A DNA stretch of 64,000 bases from Gordius sp. MW1 (lineage: Eukaryota; Nematomorpha; Gordioida; Gordea; Gordiidae), in NCBI GenBank assembly GCA_964036665.1, contig OZ038532.1, forward strand, positions 10,744,537-10,808,536, given 5' to 3'. Positions 12,201 through 23,838 of the stretch are shown here, piece after piece; within the stretch, counting starts at the first letter, position 1, and each line of letters opens with the position of its first letter. The notes beneath the pieces are model-generated. The model searched no databases. It had not been told where the DNA came from and saw only the letters and a program-made list of their open reading frames with translations. A program made the position numbers and the translations under genes.

Positions 12201-15200
12201 ATTTGACGGCATTCCCGTAATACATTCAAAAATTGCATGCATGCCTGTTTTTTTCAAGCTATTTGGTCAATCATATCGCAATTTAAACTTCATTTTTAAA
12301 TGAGGCCATTTATACTTAGAGATTTAATTTAAATAGGGACCCCCGGGCCGCGATGGACAACCTGGCTTTCCCGGAGCCAAAGGTGACGCTGGACAAGTTG
12401 TATATCCACAAGCAAGTGCTGGAATGAAAGGGGATAAAGGTGATGGTGGTTTCCCTGGTCTACCAGGTTTGCCTGGGCAAGATGGTGCTCCAGGTTTACC
12501 CGGCCCTCCTGCCCTTCCTGGGTTACCCGGGCCTAAGGTAAAATTATAACAAGAGAAATGGTTAAAAATTTTAAAATTTTATAAAATTATAAAAATTTAT
12601 TTAGGGTGATAGAGGACTTGATGGCTACCCAGGAAAAGATGGCTTACCAGGCCTTTCAGGAACACCTGGTTTTAAGGGCGACCAAGGATTTTCCTACCCG
12701 GGAGCACCTGGATTATCTGGACTAAAAGGAGAGGCAGGTTTCCCTGGATTACCAGGAACCCCAGGATTGCCAGGTTTAATATGATCCGTGAGATATCAGA
12801 AAATAGTTTTTGAAGTTAGATTGTTAAAATAATCATACAAAATTGATTATTAGGAGCCAAAGGAGAACCAGCCGTACTCGGGCAAATGAGTGGTTTTCAA
12901 GGAGCCCCAGGTTTTAATGGTGAAAAGGGAGACAGCGGATTCCCCGGTTTAACAGGTTCAAATCGCGTTATAAATCTTTTCATTAAAAATTTGTTATATA
13001 ATATTTGCTTAAATTTTAGGCCCACCCGGTTTGCCAGGAAAGCCTGGTTTAGATGGATTACCCGGTTTACAAGGCGAGCAGGGCTTCCCAGGTCAATCGT
13101 TTCCTGGATCCAGGGGAGAGACAGGTGATAAAGGCTACCCTGGGTTACCTGGACAGCCTGGATTATCTGGTCCCACAGGTCCTGTAGGTGCTGAGGGTGA
13201 ACCAGGCTTGATGGGAATGCCTGGTCAGAAGGTATTATTGCGTTACTTTTTTACATTTCGATATTGAGGCTATCTGCTAAATGCTAGAGGTAAGAAAAGT
13301 CCTTATTTAATATTAATAACCTTTCTCAATTTCGCTCCTTACAGCATTATAATAATAATCCAATCAATACATCAACTAAAAATAAATTTTCTTAAACTTC
13401 GGTTCTCTTCCAGAGCGCGCGTGCTTGTGCGCTCTGCTTGTGGCTTGACTCTTAGCTAATTTTTACACCCATAGCCTATGAGTGTTTGAGGCGGTCTAAA
13501 AATTGTCAAAGATTATAACTGTTTTTATCACTTTCAACGATATAAACAAGTATTTTTATGTCAATTACACATCTGTTATATATTTTTTGGAATGTGCCAC
13601 TTAAAATATAATAGGGTAATGCTGGTCCACCTGGGTCTGCTAATCAAATACAAGGAACACCTGGTTTACCCGGTTTTCCAGGCCAAAAAGGGGAACCAGG
13701 CTTCCCTGGAAAAGATGGTTTACCTGGTGCCCCAGGCCTACCAGGAAAGCCAGGAGAACAAGGTATAATATATTCTGAAGTTGTAAATTTGCAGTTTCAG
13801 TATCTTCGTGATCATGCGATTATTATATTGAAAAACGTAATAAAACTATTCCATTTTTCTTAATATCAGATATCTCATCGCACATTGACATAACTTTTGA
13901 GAATTTATTATTAAGGGATATTATGGGTATGAATCATAAAGGTAATTCAACGTTAATATAATTTATCCAAGGTTTCCCTGGTAAAGATGGATTACCAGGA
14001 TATCCTGGAACAAAAGGTGATCGCGGCGACGCAGGTATTGGTTATCCAGGTTCTCCCGGTCCTCTTGGTCCTCCCGGTTTAGAAGGTAATAATGTATTTC
14101 AAGCTTGATCGTAATTATCTGAACAAACTTTATAACTTGACATAATTTAAACAATAATTTTTAATGCAAACTTCATTTCGATTTTTTATTAACTTTTAAA
14201 TTTAATTAGGCCCGCCTGGATCGCCAGGAGCTCCAGGAGCCAGAGGAGAAGATGGATTCCCAGGATTACCAGGGATGAAAGGAGATAGAGGTTTTGATGG
14301 AATACCGGGGTCTCCAGGAAAAGAGGGCAGTCCCGGTTTTCCTGGTTCTCCCGGTAAAGATGGATTTGCTGGGTTACCAGGTATTTTTACCATTTCTTTT
14401 ATAAAATTTAATTAAATATATTAAACTTTATTATGCAAAAGAGGGAATGTGTAATTTTTTCTAATAGCTTTATTTTAAAAGGTGTGATAAATTAATATAG
14501 AAATTATTCATATCTAAATAACAAAACTATATTATAGTTGCCCCTACAAAATTGTTTAATCGTAACTACAAAAAATATCTTGCTTCATATAATATATATC
14601 TTATAATTTTAGGATTGCCTGGTCAAAAGGGCAACCCAGGCTCAGCTGGTTATCCCGGCGCTCCTGGAAAAGAAGGACTTCCGGGCTTACCCGGCATGAA
14701 GGGAACGGCAGGTTTGCCAGGAAAAGATGGATATCCCGGAGGACCAGGTGCTCCTGGCATTAAAGGTATAGAAAAATTACATGTCAGACCTAAATTCGAA
14801 ACAATCATATGTTAACTAATTGCAAATTTTCTTTATTTTTAACCTATAAAATGGGCCATTTAAAAAATGTCAATATGTTGTATACAATAAGGTAAAACAT
14901 AGAATTTTTTACAATTTCTTTCAAGGTGACCGCGGTTTAGATGGACTTCCAGGAGGTCCGGGACTACCGGGTGATGCTGGTCAACCTGGATTCCCTGGTG
15001 CTAAGGGTGATGCAGGATTCCCAGGTCTGAAATAAATACACACGCTTCTCCGACTATTTTATCGGCAGCCGACATAATCATTACTAATTCAATTGTTGCT
15101 GTTATAGGTTTAGATGGAATGCCGGGCGAACCTGGGGGACCAGGTTATCCAGGAGCTAAGGGAGACAAAGGAGACACTGGGTATGGTTTACCAGGAACAC

Positions 15201-18200
15201 CTGGTGCAAAAGGTGATGCAGGTCGGGAAGGATTACCAGGGCTCCCGGGAGTTTCGGGCGCAAAAGGAGATCGTGGTTCAGATGGATCCCCAGGTTTACA
15301 ATGAATTATCATCGTAGTTGTCTATCCGCCCCAACCCTCATTTTCTTATTTTTAATTGTAAATTGCTTATAATAGGATACCCTGGAGCGAAAGGTGACGC
15401 AGGATTCCCCGGTTTGTCAGGACAGCCCGGGTCTCCAGGAAGTCCTGGACAACCCGGAGCCAAAGGAGATTCTGGTTATCCAGGTCTTGCTGGACTACCA
15501 GGAATGAAAGTCAGTCACCTGTCGTTATATAAATCAATTTATATTATAAATTAAAAAAATATAACTTATTTATGAGTGCTGCTATTTTATAAATTCTAAA
15601 ATATAATAAGGTGTATTTTCTAATAAATTATAAGTTTGGTCTAGATTATTAATGATTAGTCGCATTCCTTTACTTTACCAACTATTATAAACCGAGAAGT
15701 TGTACTTGTAAGTTTTAAGAAAGTATAATTTTATCAGATTTAAATTGTTTAAACTTTAAATTGACCCCAAATTTTATTTATTATTATTATTAAATTTTAT
15801 TATAATTTGTGACTGCAGGGCGATGCAGGACTCCCTGGATTGAATGGTTATCCAGGAGAAAAGGGAGATCGTGGTTTGGATGGTTTTCCTGGAATGTCAG
15901 GTTTACCAGGGAAAAAGGGAGAAATCGGACGACCTGGTAGGTTTATTTAACTTCAAAATTATAAGATCAAATTTTCGTATCCTTAAGATGCGATTTACGA
16001 ATGAGGGAATAAGGGGATATATTGGGCCGACATGAGGGCGTGGGTTCAGATCCCACTTCTGACACCAATTTCGCATCCTTAAGTTGCGATTTACAACTTG
16101 TGAGAGTGGGGGATTTATTGGGCCGACAGGGGAAACCTTTTACATTCAAGGAAGACTTATTTTATTAAACCTTTTCAACTTACATCGTACGTTTATTTAT
16201 TTATTTATTTATTCCCAAAAGAGACAAAGAATTAAAGAATGAATATATAAAAAGTTATCGATACGGTACGCGTTGTGTACGCGTATACAAAATTCAATGA
16301 TGCATGTTGATAAATAATAATATATGGGGGAAAGAAATAACAAACACGTACAAGCGTGTGGGGGGGGGCAGGAAGAAAAGTAACACACACGTATGGGAAA
16401 TTAAATGGGGAAGAAAGGAGGTTTACCATAGTATACCACACATATATTAATACAATTTCAATAAATAAAAGGTCTACCAGCTCCTCCAGGACCTGCTGGA
16501 CCTCCTGGTTTAGACGGTGCCCCCGGTACGCCTGGTCAACCTGGTGCTAAAGGAGATGCAGGTTTGGCTGGTCTGCCAGGCTTCCCAGGCCAGAAAGGAA
16601 ACCAGGGTAGAGACGGCATTCCAGGATTAGATGGACAACCAGGATTCCCAGGGCCTAAGGGAACTGATGGCCTACCAGGTCTTCCAGGACCAGTCGGACC
16701 TCCAGGTTATTATCATTTCTTCAAGTATAAAAATTATAATAAAACATTATAATTTCTTATGATTATAGGAGCTTAATAATTGCAATTGATAGGGTTGTGC
16801 ATTTTATAATTTCTTTAAATTTCATATCTTTACAGGGTTTCCTGGTCCAAATGGTGAACCCGGTTATCCAGGGACCCCAGGCTTGCCCGGATTTAAAGGA
16901 GATGCTGGTCTTCCTGGTGCTCCAGGTAGAGATGGCGCTCCTGGTCAACCTGGTGAAAATCTGCAAGGAGCTGTTGGCCCGAAGGGTGATCGAGGCGATT
17001 CTGGTCTTCCAGGAACACCAGGTAAAATTAAAAAAATTTGCTACTGTGTTAGATAGATAATCAATCAATGGAAAGCTGATATAATTTAATTTGATATATT
17101 CTGTTAGGTCTTCCCGGGCCAGTGGGACCTAAAGGTAATGCAGGGTTTCCTGGTCTGCCTGGTTTACCCGGTGTTAAAGGAGACAGAGGTTTGCCAGGGG
17201 TTAGCTTACCCGGACCACAAGGACCTCCAGGACTTTCAGTATATTAACGATTTATTTTTGTATAATACTAAAAACAAATATCAGGGTATGCCGGGACAAA
17301 AGGGTAATCTTGGACAACCAGGACTTCCGGGTAAAGATGGATTACCAGGATATCCGGGGGAAAAGGGTGATCATGGTGCACCTGGACAACCAGGAAGAGA
17401 TGGATCACCCGGTCTCGATGGATTCCCAGGTATAAATCGATTGATAATAAAAGGGGAATTAAACCATTTCTTTAATTTGACGAAAGATAAATTTAATTTA
17501 ATTTGTAAAGCATTCGCGTAAGATATTATTATGCGTAAAACATAAAATATATGTGGAATTAAACAGGTGCCAAGGGAGATCCTGGATACACTCCTCAAAT
17601 ACCGTCGAATATGCTTATACAAGGACCGAAAGGTGACGCTGGGTTCCCTGGCTTACCTGGCGGTCCTGGTCAGCCTGGTAAACCTGGCCCTCCTGGATTG
17701 CCTGGGTTCGCTGGTTCCAAAGGAGACGCTGGTCAGTCAGGATACCCTGGACAACCAGGGTTACCTGGGATTAAAGGAGAAGAAGGGCCACCTGGATATG
17801 AAGGTAGGATATAAATATTTAAATAATCTTATATTCTTACCCACTAATTGGTTCGAGAAAATATAATATTTTTGTAGCCTGAAAGAAATTATAACCCTTA
17901 TTTTAAAATATCGCATTTTTAAACAATACCTACTTAGCTACTATTCTACAAAAAATCTTACACTATAAGGCCAATTGCAAACTACATTTTTACTTCCAGT
18001 TAGTCAGTCACGCTATGCTTAATAAAAAAGAATTCACATTTAATGAACATTTATTCTTTAGGTTTGCCCGGGACTGTTGGTCCTCCTGGCCAACCTGGTT
18101 TCCCTGGTCTCACTGGAGCGCCCGGGCCAGGCGCATCAAGTGGTGGCTTTTACATGACACGTCATAGTCAATCCTACGAGGTTCCAAAATGTCCACAAGG

Positions 18201-19116
18201 CACTACTCCATTATGGGAAGGTTATTCGCTACTCCATGTTCAGGGTAATGAACGGGCACACGGACAAGATTTAGGATCGCCTGGTAGTTGTCTTAGCAAA
18301 TTTAGCACAATGCCTTTCATGTTCTGCGGCATCAATAACATATGCAACGTTGCCTCGAGAAACGATTACAGTTATTGGCTCTCAACGGAAGAACCTATGA
18401 AATCGAGCATGTCTCTTATACCTGCCGAAGAAATTAAGCCTTACATCAGCAGATGCTCAGTTTGTGAAGCTCCTGCTATGGTATAAAATTTGTTTTGACC
18501 AGCAAAATATTAAATATCAATTTTTATAGGTTATCGCGGTTCATAGTCAAACTATGTTGATCCCAGATTGTCCACAAGGTTGGAAAGGATTGTGGATTGG
18601 CTACAGTTTTGTTATGGTAAGCTATGGTAGAATAGCATAAAAAATTCAATACCCTCTAATTTCTACTTTAAAACAATATTATGCTTAACTCAATAGCACA
18701 CTGGAGCGGGTGCCGACGGTACTGGACAATCCTTGGTATCACCCGGATCATGTTTGGAAGACTTTAGGGCATCACCTTTCATAGAATGCCACGGCAAAGG
18801 AACATGCAATTACTTCTCGTCCTCTCTTAGTTTTTGGTTGGCAACTATAGACAAAGGTGCAGAATTTAAGAAACCCGAAGCCCAAACACTTAAGGCCGGC
18901 CAATTGAGAAGTCGGGTGTCGCGTTGTCAAGTTTGTATACGAGATCCTTCCATGGGTTCTCGGCCACAACAGAGACCCAATCAACCGCCACCTCAAAATT
19001 TGCAACAGCGTCAGCCAAATCCAAATCCTAATAATCAAGCACAAAATTCCCAATACTTTCAACAACAACAGAGCAATCGTCAAAGACCTCAATCAAGAGG
19101 TTCAATCTTCCTCTAA
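6282..19116 (+). CDS. Collagen type IV, alpha-1/alpha-5-like chain (37 exons traced; signal exon uncertain)
   Basis: This encodes a basement-membrane network collagen: 7S end, about 1,400 residues of interrupted Gly-X-Y, and an NC1 trimerisation domain. Exons: 6282-6341, 6417-6551, 6953-6997, 7056-7118, 7235-7315, 7493-7570, 10194-10256, 10320-10505, 10617-10670, 10753-10815, 10894-10992, 11067-11120, 11201-11294, 11347-11469, 11587-11763, 11829-12038, 12119-12216, 12337-12537, 12605-12773, 12854-12955, 13020-13231, 13615-13762, 13972-14085, 14210-14380, 14613-14765, 14926-15024, 15108-15293, 15376-15509, 15819-15936, 16472-16705, 16836-17021, 17108-17238, 17285-17429, 17567-17803, 18062-18480, 18530-18616, 18697-19116. 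All introns are GT-AG and phases agree; the sum is 5,349 nt (1,782 residues). The first exon reads [14 protein letters not shown], matching the 7S cysteine cluster. Triple-helix interruptions include a Cys pair (ECRQC, exon 16). Three RGD motifs (GDRGDMG, GDRGDAG, GDRGDSG) could bind integrins. NC1 features such as [13 protein letters not shown] and [12 protein letters not shown] favour the alpha-1 class over alpha-2. Confidence 0.95.
7571..10193 (+). other. Large collagen intron, no supported exon
   Basis: The largest intron after the 7S region (2.6 kb), AT-rich. At 7695 a good acceptor (polypyrimidine then TTAG) is followed by GGT GAT GCA and then a stop within 12 codons; no compatible donor exists, so I left it out of the gene. 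Open frames on the minus strand near 8899-9153 look random. Confidence 0.6.
15987..16135 (+). repeat. Two degenerate tRNA-like repeat units inside a collagen intron
   Basis: Two units about 92 bp apart share CCTTAAG.TGCGATTTAC and TTGGGCCGACA. The first ends with GTGGGTTCAGATCCCAC, a perfect T-stem with T-loop-like sequence, followed by TTCTGACACCA. This looks like the 3' end of a tRNA-Leu-derived SINE, not a functional tRNA, because the D and anticodon arms cannot be formed. Simple TTTA repeats (16191-16211) and a G-run follow. Confidence 0.45.
18145..18936 (+). other. Collagen IV NC1 domain (coding part)
   Basis: This segment spans three exons and encodes two tandem C4 subdomains, each opening with an RHSQ- or VHSQ-type motif and carrying six cysteines, twelve in all, the full disulphide set of the family. 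The first subdomain has GSC, MFC, NIC and SRCSVC; the second has GSC, IEC, GTC and SRCQVC. The lysine in TLKAGQLR and the methionines in EPMKSSM lie where the lysine and methionine of the sulfilimine cross-link sit in known alpha-1 chains, so hexamer cross-linking by peroxidasin is plausible. This domain drives chain selection and head-to-head hexamer assembly in the matrix. Confidence 0.93.
18937..19113 (+). other. Gln/Pro/Asn-rich C-terminal tail of the collagen IV chain
   Basis: After the last NC1 cysteine the frame continues for 59 residues to TAA at 19114, within the same exon. Composition is dominated by Q, P, N and R, with runs such as [10 protein letters not shown] and QQQQSNRQ. Vertebrate alpha-1 and alpha-2 chains end within about six residues of this cysteine. 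The tail has no cysteine and no membrane segment, and is probably disordered. The frame is supported by its position directly after the conserved SRCQVC motif with no intervening stop. Confidence 0.85.
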
Positions 19117-19783
19117 CTCCGTTTTTTGATGCAAAACTTAGATTTTATAGATTTATAGGAATATTTCATGTACGACGAAAGTTAGCTTAATATTATATGT
19201 TGAATTTGTTATTCGAGTCAAACCTTTTATTAGCAAACACACGTTAATATCCACCCGTTTTATAAGTGCACCTCGTAATGGCCTAAAATATGAAATTTAT
19301 GATCCACATTTTTATTACCCAAACGTAAGGCGCGATTAGTGCGACAAATATAAGTATGTACACACACTTTACGACTTTATATAATAGCAATGACAAATTT
19401 TAGAATTTGAACACAATGGCAAAAGCAACTTTAAAACTTATCTGCTGCATTAAACCATAATCTCTGTTACTTTCAATATTGCATATTTTTCCTAAAACAT
19501 CTCGTTAAACATCTTTTGTCGTGCTCTATATACGCTTTGAAATTCGCTAATTTTACCATCAATTTACTTTGAAATGTTTTGATTAATAAACTCTTTAATT
19601 ATTTCTTTTAATTTAAATTATATTAGATTAATAAATATAAGTAGAGATTGACATGAGAAACCAGGTTCCCAACGTCTTTGGAAGCTTTATTGAGAAAAAA
19701 CATTTTTAATGTGGGCGGTTAAAGATGATTATGACATAACCCGTGTCTTCCATGAAAATTTACGGGGGAAAATTTTAAAACCA
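19117..19783. other. Convergent 3' UTR space between collagen IV and the TSR gene
   Basis: 667 bp separate the two stop codons. On the plus strand AATAAA occurs at 19585-19590 and again at 19630-19635, so the collagen 3' UTR probably ends shortly after one of them. No other exon is seen. Confidence 0.55.
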
Positions 19784-20345
19784 TTATTTAGTGTTATCTT
19801 CGTCATCATCGTCATCAAATAAAGGAGGGTAATACTAAAGACAAGTTAAAAATTGCGAAAATATATTTGTTTTACAAATTTTACGCTACACCAGCATTCT
19901 TCGTCACGAAACAATGGAAAATTACAATCACAGGGAATATTATTTCTATTAATACAAACTTGATATTGACGTCTAGATGTTCCTAGGTTGCAATTGAGCG
20001 GGCACACACTCCATTCTGTCCAGTAACTTCTGTATCCTAATTAATAATAATTTTAATCTATCGAAATCTTATGAATTTGAAAAGGATAATAAATACTTAA
20101 TTGTAGAGGAACATTTTTCTGTGTATCATAAATTTAAAATGAAATTTATTTGAAAGCCTAGATCGAAAACACTTTTAATTAAAGACCCTAAGAACTCGAT
20201 TATATTTAAAAATCCGCTCAAACTGTTTGTTAATTTCAAACCCCACATCCCGTGTATAATACTCCTTTTTACCTCTGGTGCATTTAAAGGAATGTAAGTT
20301 GAGTGGACATATCAATATTATTATTAAAATAGTTTTAAAATTCAT
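19784..20345 (-). CDS. Small secreted protein with one thrombospondin type 1 repeat (three exons)
   Basis: Minus-strand exons 20345-20273, 20036-19885 and 19834-19784 join in frame (73+152+51 nt, 91 residues plus TAA). Exon 1 gives a classic signal peptide (MNFKTILIIILICPLNLHS) and ends AGAG/GTAAAA in phase 1. Exon 2 opens after TTAG in matching phase and encodes YWTEWSVCPLNCNLGTSRRQ, the W-x-x-W-S-x-C...C-x-x-G-x-x-x-R signature of a thrombospondin type 1 repeat. It ends AGC/GTAAAA, phase 0. Exon 3 adds YYPPLF, an acidic run (DDDDDED) and the stop. The mature protein has eight cysteines, enough for four disulphides. A single-TSR protein this small would be an extracellular ligand or matrix peptide; its function is unknown to me. 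It is tail-to-tail with collagen IV. Splicing is inferred. Confidence 0.72.
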
Positions 20346-21908
20346 CGTAAATAAATTTTAACCTCTCTTGCTCGTCTTAATATTCAAATATTATTGCGTC
20401 GAGTTGTTTTTGCCTTCTTGGTGCCCCCTCCCCTATGTCAAGGTCATCTTGGACGAAACAAAATCAATTTTTGAAGGTCACTCTAATTGATTTATTGCAT
20501 TATATTTTTAATCCTTTACTGGTATCTATTGCATTATGAATCTTTATACAACAGTCATAGGCGGCTAAATACCCCTAAACGTAAATAGTATTCCTTTGAC
20601 CGCACTAGCATATTTGAAAATTATAAAAAAAACAAATTTCAAATTAACTTAAAAACATGAGACGCAAGAATCAAAAAACATGTTCAAGTAATATTAAAAA
20701 ATTTTTTTTAGAATTTCGTGGCATTTTTTAAGAAAGGAAAAATATTTTATCGATATTTACTAAGGATTAATAGTATACCTGCTACAAGTGTTTTTAGAAC
20801 ATTTTCAGAATATACCGAGGAAAAGTTTGCTTCAACTATACATAGCTTAATAATGTTTTAATAATTAAAATCTAATACCCTTTTTGTCCTGCTTTAAAAT
20901 GCGAAAAAATTATTAGCACAATTTTCTTGGGCGACGGGGGGGGGGGTATGGAAGAAAACTCCTAGCCTAAATACACCGTTCCGCGGGATATCAAGAATAA
21001 TAGCTTATATTCTGGCCAAATTTTTAAAAATATTTTTCAGTACACTGGTTAGGCCGAATTATTTATTTTAAAGGTACATGCTTATTCCTAGTTATGATTT
21101 TATTATATTAAAAATATTGTTTGGTTGAGTGATAATCACTACTAGAGGTCCGAATGGGCCAAAGTTTTAAGTAGCGGCCCGGCCCATACCTGCATGAAAA
21201 TATTTTTTTGGGCTGGGACAAGGTTTGCAGTTAAAACCTTCAATTATACAGCGTCAGGCCAGCATTAGTTAAAGACAAGAACATTCTTGTAGAAGAATGT
21301 TTAACATTTGCTGAAGCATATAAGAAGTGATATACAACACTTGTGTCTAACAAGTACAGCCCTGTAAAATGAATTGCCCGAGCCCGATGTTCCATTAATT
21401 TGCCCAAGTCCGCCTTTAGTTTAAAATGCTTTTTTATTTTTGGCCTGACCGAATCCGAGCCCGGCTCGATTTTTTTTAGTAAAAACTTTATCAAATATTA
21501 CATTTGAATATTATTTTACCCTATAAATAAAAAATGATTTCACTGGTATTATTTGTAATTTAAACAAAGATAATTTCAAAAAATAATCAAAATCTTTTGC
21601 CACAATTTATTCAGCTAATTACTGCCCCATCAGCAAGAGCGTAGCCAAGGAGGGGGGGGGGCATGAAGGGACGGCTGCCCCTCTCTAAATCCCAAAACTC
21701 ACTATTAAAATTATGACTAAAATTTCAAATTGCCCCTCCCTAAGGATTTGCCCAACTAAAGTCCGGCCGGGCTTCGGGCGGCCCGTGCAGGGCACTACTT
21801 GCAAGGTCCGATGTTCCCGTTAGTGGCTTATTATGTCTTTGCAATTGTTGCATTGCATCGTACAAACAATTTCTCATTAATTGCTTTTTATTCTAACATA
21901 TATTATTG

Positions 21909-22140
21909 TATTGTTTATTTATTTGCCCTCTCCGGGATTCGAACCCACATTAGTAGAGGCATAGGCTTTAGTAGGGGGGGGGGGCACAGGGACCCATATT
22001 AGTAGAGGCATAGGCCCTTGTAGGGGAGGGCATAGGGTAATTATCAATGTTAACCTAATATACCAATTCAAAAACCAGCAAGTCAGAACGTTGGAGAACG
22101 GACGGACAACGGACAACAAAAAGCGAGCCTATATATTGCA
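21909..22140 (-). repeat. Dispersed repeat with tRNA T-arm-like module
   Basis: Read on the minus strand it ends GTGGGTTCGAATCCCGGAGAG, a T-arm-like module. It also carries the AGAGGCATAGG and TGTAGGGGAGGGCATAGGG modules that recur at 24055, 46000-46400, 49010-49670 and 61530. It belongs to the tRNA-derived family described below. Confidence 0.55.
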
Positions 22141-22179
22141 TACCAAAAAGAGACGATTTTTGCATCACCATCTTAGATC

Positions 22180-22610
22180 AGGATAATTTTTGGCGAGGGT
22201 GTAGGTCTCATTTATTAGATCTATTTTGGGCCAATACTTTTTAAATTATGGAGGTTTTTAGGGACGAAATCACGTTCGCGAGCGTTTTATGGATTTAACT
22301 ATTATTGACAATAAATGCGTTATTCACTCAAATTTGGTGAATTTTGTTCCTAAAAAAGTCTGTCGAAATAATTTAAACCTCAAACATTTGCGGTTATTTT
22401 TACCCTTTAAATGAATGAAAAATTTCATTCCCCTAAAAATATTATGGTATAAACAAAATTAATAATTCACTATAACATATTATTATGTTTGTATTTTATC
22501 AAATTGCAAATTTCTAAAGAATATATGGTAAATATATAATATTGGACTAAAAATAAACCTAAATTTTCAACTTTTTTCTGCGCAATGGGCAATTATCAGA
22601 ATTTATTAGT
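22180..22610. repeat. AT-rich dispersed repeat, second copy near 57232
   Basis: Segments such as GGCGAGGGTGTAGG, CTCATTTATTAGA, TATATAATATTGGA and GCAATGGGCAATTATCAGAA recur in order at 57236-57375. The copy here is longer by internal sequence. No coding potential seen. Confidence 0.5.
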
Positions 22611-22760
22611 ATATAGAATAGATAAGTAAATAAAGGATTCATATAATAAGGCTCATCTATTAATTGGCCTTAACATAAAGATTAAACATAAATTTGTAAT
22701 TTACATATGAATATCATAGATATAGAGCAAGTTGGTATTAAGATAATTATATAAAATAAC

Positions 22761-22902
22761 CTCCTCCATTGGTGTAACAAATGTATGGAAATCTCCAAAT
22801 ATTACCTAACCCAATGGCAAATCCTATGCAAGAAAGGATAAAATCTAATTTTCCAGTCCAATTTCCTCTTGCAGAAACTTCATCCAAGCTCATTTTACAC
22901 AT
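22761..22902 (-). CDS. SLC6-type Na+/Cl- coupled transporter, N-terminal exon only
   Basis: A minus-strand frame starts at ATG 22902 and runs 47 codons to a donor at 22760 (GGAGGAG/GTTATT, phase 1). It encodes a short N-terminus, then [20 protein letters not shown] and [14 protein letters not shown], which is transmembrane segment 1 of the neurotransmitter:sodium symporter family, with the GxAIGLGNxWRFPY sequence that forms the unwound Na+/substrate site. The exon boundary inside the NGGG motif is usual for the family. I find no following exon (AFLxPY and the other eleven helices) before the TSR gene 2.4 kb downstream. It is either an orphan exon or pseudogene, or the gene spans unusually distant exons. 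Identification as SLC6 is strong; completeness is not. Confidence 0.75.
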
Positions 22903-23838
22903 TTTATATAAATTATTTTGGCCTAGTTTGTAAAGAATTTATGTGGAATGTTGAATAATTCTGAATAACAATTATAATTTTAATCTAAAAGGCAAATAGT
23001 AAGTGTTATAATGTAGAGACAGTACACCTTCTATATAGGGAGTCCGCCATTGAATTAAAATTAATATTATTGTCGATATGGAGCGCGTGCTATCTATATT
23101 ATTATTATTAATTCTAGTTTACTCTTCTATTCCCCCTCAGTTCAGGCGAGCGCCAAGTCAGAGGTGGGCGGATAAGAGGGTAAGATAGGGGGTAGGGTAA
23201 TAAACTGTAGTTTAACCTTGGCATATAAAAATAACAGTAATAATGATAAATATGTAGTAAATTTTATCAATATTTGTTAAACAAACTACGTCTCCACCCC
23301 TCAATCGATTACGTCACATTGGTAAGGAAAACGAATACCCCCACGAAGTATATAACTTATATTATGGATTTTATTTGATAGATTGGGGAGGGAAACAAAA
23401 TTAATTTAATTGTAAATGAATTTTTGATGATTTTTCAATATCCTCATTTCACCCACTCATATTAAATCAGATCTAAACTTGTTAGGGGATAAAAACACAA
23501 ATTGTAAAAGATATCATCAAACAAAATTTGTTTCTAGAGCATGACATTAGAAAAGCAACATTGTTAGAGTTTCTTTATCGGGCGGAGGGAAGGATTTTTG
23601 AAGCAAACCTCACTCTCACAAATTTTTTAAAATATTTGGATAGTTAATAAATATATTAAAAATTGAATAAAAAATAATGCAACCTGTCCCCCATGATCAA
23701 AAATTTTAAAAAAATCAAAAGCGACTTACTCTTCTCGTGATTATGAAATAAACATGAGAATAAGAGATTTATTATTTAAATGTGATCACAAAGTATTTTT
23801 ACTAAAACAAATTTAAAAAATTGACTACTATATAATTA
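22903..23838. other. Intergenic, no gene seen
   Basis: AT-rich, with a C/G-rich patch near 23117-23210 (TTACTCTTCTATTCCCCCTC) that recurs at 36903-36955. No exon or RNA gene recognised. Confidence 0.5.

Larger units (their letters stand above)
20346..22760. other. Intergenic sequence, repeats only
   Basis: No exon recognised. It includes a poly-G tract near 20937-20946, GCCCG-rich dispersed repeat pieces (about 21140-21480 and 21750-21800), a GAGCGTAGCC repeat at about 21638-21750, a minus-strand copy of the tRNA-derived repeat (about 21909-22140), and an AT-rich repeat (22180-22610). Confidence 0.5.

Noticed and set aside
16763..17068. Minus-strand 101-codon frame across a collagen exon
   Set aside because: It is the antisense of Gly-X-Y coding sequence and lacks any protein-like feature.
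18772..19092. Minus-strand 106-codon frame with hydrophobic start
   Set aside because: It is antisense to the NC1 second half and the Gln-rich tail; its leucine-rich stretch is CAA/CAG codons read in reverse.
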